64,000 nucleotides of DNA from Mytilus galloprovincialis. Lineage: Eukaryota > Mollusca > Bivalvia > Mytilida > Mytilidae. Under the pieces are notes generated by a model. The model was not told the DNA's origin, did not search any database, and worked only from the letters and a program-made list of their open reading frames with translations. The stretch spans positions 78,647,244 to 78,711,243 of the forward strand of contig NC_134844.1 of the NCBI RefSeq assembly GCF_965363235.1. Reading direction: 5' to 3'. Shown here in pieces: positions 61,030 through 64,000 of the stretch. How positions within the stretch are numbered: position 1 is the first letter of the stretch; each line of letters begins with the position of its first letter. Position numbers and translations under genes: made by a program.

Positions 61030-64000
61030 GTATCTATATTATATATATTGGAGTTCGCTATACGAAATCTAGTATCTTTGATAGTTTATTGCAAAAAGAA
61101 AAACTATAAGGCTTAAAGACATATCCGCTTGCTACTTAAGGTCAAGTAAATTACATTACATAACATTAAATGGACAAGGGATACTTTCGCTCATTACACA
61201 TTAACTGAAAATTTAATAAAAAGAAGCATTTATCACTGTCTTGACAAAATTGTTGATTGAATTCTTTCAGGGTATGTGAACATTTTCATGTAAAGCATGA
61301 AAACTGCAAAAACATTCTAATATTTGTCCTACATTCATCACATCTTTAGTCACTAATGCATAAATATTTCGTTAAAAACTGACAAAATAACATTATAAAA
61401 ATGCATATCAATATAATTAATACACTCAATACCCAGACATTGAGTTGGCTTACAATTATAATTTAATCGTTATATAAAAATGTAGGCTCACATGTGGTTG
61501 TTTTAAGCTCTAAATATTATTAAAATATTGTCAAATAACGGTATTGAAAAAAGATTTATGAATCAACAATAAATTTAACGTTCTCCTTAAAAGTGTTGCT
61601 TTCTACAAAGCTGTTCGCCAGGGATGGAGAAGGTATGCAATTGTTTTCATACTTGTAATATTTAAAATTGTACAATTAGACACGTTTAACTTGAATGAAT
61701 AAAAATGGACATACGTTTCATAAAATTAATATCATTCGCTACTTGTCATTGTGACTTGTTAAAATGAGTAATACGACATATTGTTTTCCTTGTAGATACG
61801 TCCTCAGCAAATTTTGATGTGACTTTAATAGTGTGTTTGCTAAGAAATATACCATTACCAGGGATATATCCACCAGTAACAGGATGGGACAATCTACCTA
61901 ATCCAAATGACAAATCTCCGGGGGCTTATTTAGCACGAATAAAGTACTTTCGCAATGAGATAGCACATTCAATTGAAAACAACTTGAATAACATCGATTT
62001 TCAGGACAAATGGAAAGCATTAAGTGAGGTATGTACTTTATACAGATAGCTGTGTGATTATAAATGTGTTTGAAATCAAAGTATTGCATATCTTTATCGA
62101 TATTTTAAGTTTTAAAAAATTATAGGTTATAATGAACTTGATTTATTTATTTAATAGATTTTTTTGTTAATATTTCGAATTCTTTTCATCCCATTATACT
62201 TGACAATTGCAGGCAATAATATGCTTTAATGGTGGACACAGCCCTCGTGGTATTATAGACATTTTGCATTGCGACCTCGATGGCTCGTATAATGGTGATA
62301 TTGTGACATCCTTATCGACTGAGATCGATGAAATGAAAAGTGACCTCACATTGGTTGAAGATGAAAACAATCACATGAAAAAAGTACTCAGGAGAACTGA
62401 ATTACAACTAGAAAATGTTCGAAGTGACTTTTACTATTATAAAGATGGCTATCTACCAAAAAATATATCAGGTTGGTTGTAATAAGATAGTAAGATACAA
62501 CTGTAGACAAAATAGCTTTTTAAGAGGAACATGTTGTTGTGATCAATTTTTATCGTTTGAGCTTCAGTCCCTTTAATTATTGTTCAGATGAGTTATAATA
62601 CTATCCAGTTTGTACTTAAATTGGACTTTAAATCGTTTTCATTAGACACTGATGCGTATATTGTAGACAAAATGCACGTCCGGCGTTTAAAACAGTGGCA
62701 TTAAATTTGTAGCTTTGGAACTAATTAACGATAGATACACTTAAAAACATATGATACATTTGAAGAAAAAAAAACAAGTACAAAGTGAGTACAAATTTCA
62801 GGATCAGAAAACTTGCTGAATCTGTCAGTTGTTTGTCAAGTTGACACATTATTTATGATGTTATGAGTGTATGGTGCTTAAGATTTCCTGAAAGTAATAA
62901 TAACTAATTCAGAAACCGAATAAAGATTTTTTGAGTTCTAAACAGTTTCTCTAATTCCAGATCTTAAGATTTCTGCTGGTACACAAATTAACAGTGATAT
63001 ACTTATGCATATATAATACATTGATAAACAATAACAACAACAATTGAAAGTATTTTGCATGTTTCACCGAAATAAACTTCTACTGAAGATAAAGACAAAT
63101 ATTTGCAGGTTACATAAAACAATTAATTGGTTTTAAAAATATTGTCAATTTAAGGTATAATTTGCAAAAGTACTATTTTTGTCCATTGTTATCTTTCTAA
63201 AACAGGTTCTTCTAACAGGTTCCACATCTTAATATATATTGGGAGGGGTTGGAGGTCAGTAGAAATGCCAATAAAACAATCAAATATCGTTAAGGAAAAC
63301 AAGAACTTTTCGTTTTGAATTTTCTTTGGGGTTCGGTATGTTTATTATCTTATTTTTCAAAGGGTTTCAATGACTACAATATTATAGTGTTTAAAACACA
63401 CAAAGTTCTATTTGATGAACATTTCGACAGGAACTAAAATCCCTAACACGTCTAAAACAAAAACTAAATTAAATAGATACTAACAGGGTACAGATCCATC
63501 AAAGCAAACTTTTATTAGATTTCAATAACATTTCAGATAATATTAAAGATTTGATTAACAAATGGAGAAAAGATGACGAAACTTTTTTTGTGACTAGAGC
63601 TACAAAACAGGTATATGATCGGTTAAAATCTGAAAATATTGTCATGATAGTTGGTTATTCTGGTTCGGGAAAATCTGCAATGGCTCACAATGTAGCCTTA
63701 AAATGGCTTACATTCGGTTATGATGTTGTTCCAGTGGAATCTGTTGAACAAATATTGGAATATAGATGTAAAGAAACAAAGCAAATCTTTGTGATGGACG
63801 ATGCAGTAGGGAAATACTCAGTAAGCGATTCCTATGTCAATCAATGGGAAAGACTAGATTCGAAACTATCAGCTTTATTTACTGACAATAATGCAACACT
63901 AATTTGTACATTGCGAAATGTTTTGGCTATTGATAAAAAATTCAAGTCGGCGAAAACTATTTTGAGCGACAAAGCTTATGTCATGGATTTAGACCATGAA
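60756..64000 (+). CDS. Copy 5: HEPN / coiled coil / nSTAND3-like NTPase gene, 3' end beyond the window
   Basis: Exons 60756-61029, 61796-62028 and 62213-62471 are complete, and 63537 onwards is open to the window edge. Phases are 1-0-1 and lengths 274, 233 and 259. It encodes MTVSLLRLTAEEKNYWRFSM, then YLARIKYFRNEIAHS (HEPN motif kept), a coiled coil with ENNHMKKVLRRTELQLENV, and a P-loop GYSGSGKS with FVMDDAVGKYS. Within the P-loop helix it has MAHNVAL where others have TARNVAL. Exon 1 pairs with copy 3. In exon 4 the first part (DDETFFVTRATKQVYD) is copy-1/3-like, while from KWLTFGYDVVPVE through EQILEYRCKETKQIFV and SYVNQWERLDSKL it is copy-2-like. Ankyrin and membrane parts are expected to the right but are not seen. 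Confidence 0.87.
61796..62028 (+). CDS. Copy 5 exon 2: HEPN C-half with RNEIAHS
   Basis: The acceptor is TTCCTTGTAG and the donor GAG|GTATGT. It reads ANFDVTLIVCLLRNIPLPG, then GAYLARIKYFRNEIAHSIEN. All motif residues are present. Confidence 0.9.
62213..62471 (+). CDS. Copy 5 exon 3: coiled coil
   Basis: The acceptor is ACAATTGCAG. It reads AIICFNGGHSPRGIIDILHC, then STEIDEMKSDLTLVEDENNH, ending LPKNIS in phase 1 at ATATCAG|GTTGGT. Intron 2, at 184 bp, is among the shortest. Confidence 0.88.
62640..62700 (-). repeat. F2 fragment in intron 3 of copy 5
   Basis: GACACTGATGCGTATATTGT, AGACAAAATGCACGTCCGGC and GTTTAAAAC follow the minus-strand F2 core with substitutions. Confidence 0.4.
63537..64000 (+). 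CDS. Copy 5 exon 4, 5' part (NTPase)
   Basis: It begins behind ACATTTCAG and is open for all 154 codons to the window end. It covers NIKDLINKWRKDD, the P-loop GYSGSGKS (about 63653-63676), FVMDDAVGK and ICTLRNVLA, so Walker A and B and the ICTLR segment are all present. Confidence 0.88.

Noticed and set aside
1..64000. Integrated virus or prokaryotic contamination
   Set aside because: No viral structural or replication genes and no operons. Introns, SINE and MITEs are consistent with a single animal genome.

Overview
The window looks like a nuclear segment from a bivalve mollusc, most likely a mussel of the Mytilus type. Genes have introns with GT/AG borders, the DNA is AT-rich, and several dispersed repeat families recur that I associate with mussel genomes. 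The species call is inference. There are no operons, ribosome binding sites or prokaryotic genes.

The core of the window is a plus-strand tandem array of five paralogous genes of one unusual architecture. Exons 1 and 2 together encode a DZIP3-like HEPN domain, with the RNase-type motif RNEIAH in exon 2. Exon 3 encodes a short region followed by a heptad-like coiled coil. Exon 4, about 3.7 kb, encodes a STAND-type P-loop NTPase (nSTAND3-like), a region of helical/ankyrin repeats, and a C-terminal domain of about seven or eight hydrophobic segments with a glycosylation-rich, Cys-containing loop. Intron phases are 1-0-1 in every copy where they can be read, and the first three coding exons keep almost constant lengths (274, 233 and 259 nt). 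Copies 3 (27959-34195, 1476 aa) and 4 (39792-47963, 1485 aa) are intact. Copy 1 (only exon 4 in the window, 1863-5536) has a single in-frame TGA. Copy 2 (13278-19215) is a multiply broken pseudogene. Copy 5 (from 60756) is intact as far as the window reaches.

Exon 1 sequence and non-coding flanks indicate two alternating gene types: copies 1, 3 and 5 versus copies 2 and 4. The array therefore probably grew by duplication of a two-gene cassette, followed by gene conversion: the start of copy 5 exon 4 switches from copy-3-like to copy-2-like.

Spaces between genes are packed with mobile and repetitive DNA. 375-1056, 12194-12721 and 42774-43371 are short inverted-repeat elements with TTAA-type ends. 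6530-7712 and 8331-8870 are two related hairpin-forming minisatellites. 8992-11186 is a 351-bp satellite. 20920-21060 is a foldback. 22453-24178 is a long palindromic TTAA element. 49268-53093 is a 3.8-kb element with 0.55-kb terminal inverted repeats that carries a nested tRNA-derived SINE. Many scattered copies of three or four short dispersed families are also present. Comparing the paralogous flanks of copies 3 and 5 gives empty and filled sites for several insertions.

By domain logic, the proteins would be membrane-anchored, nucleotide-dependent sensors. Ankyrin/helical repeats would read a signal, the STAND ATPase would oligomerise, and the N-terminal HEPN would be the RNA-cleaving or RNA-binding effector. 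That function is inference. The architecture, splice sites and lesions are read from the sequence.
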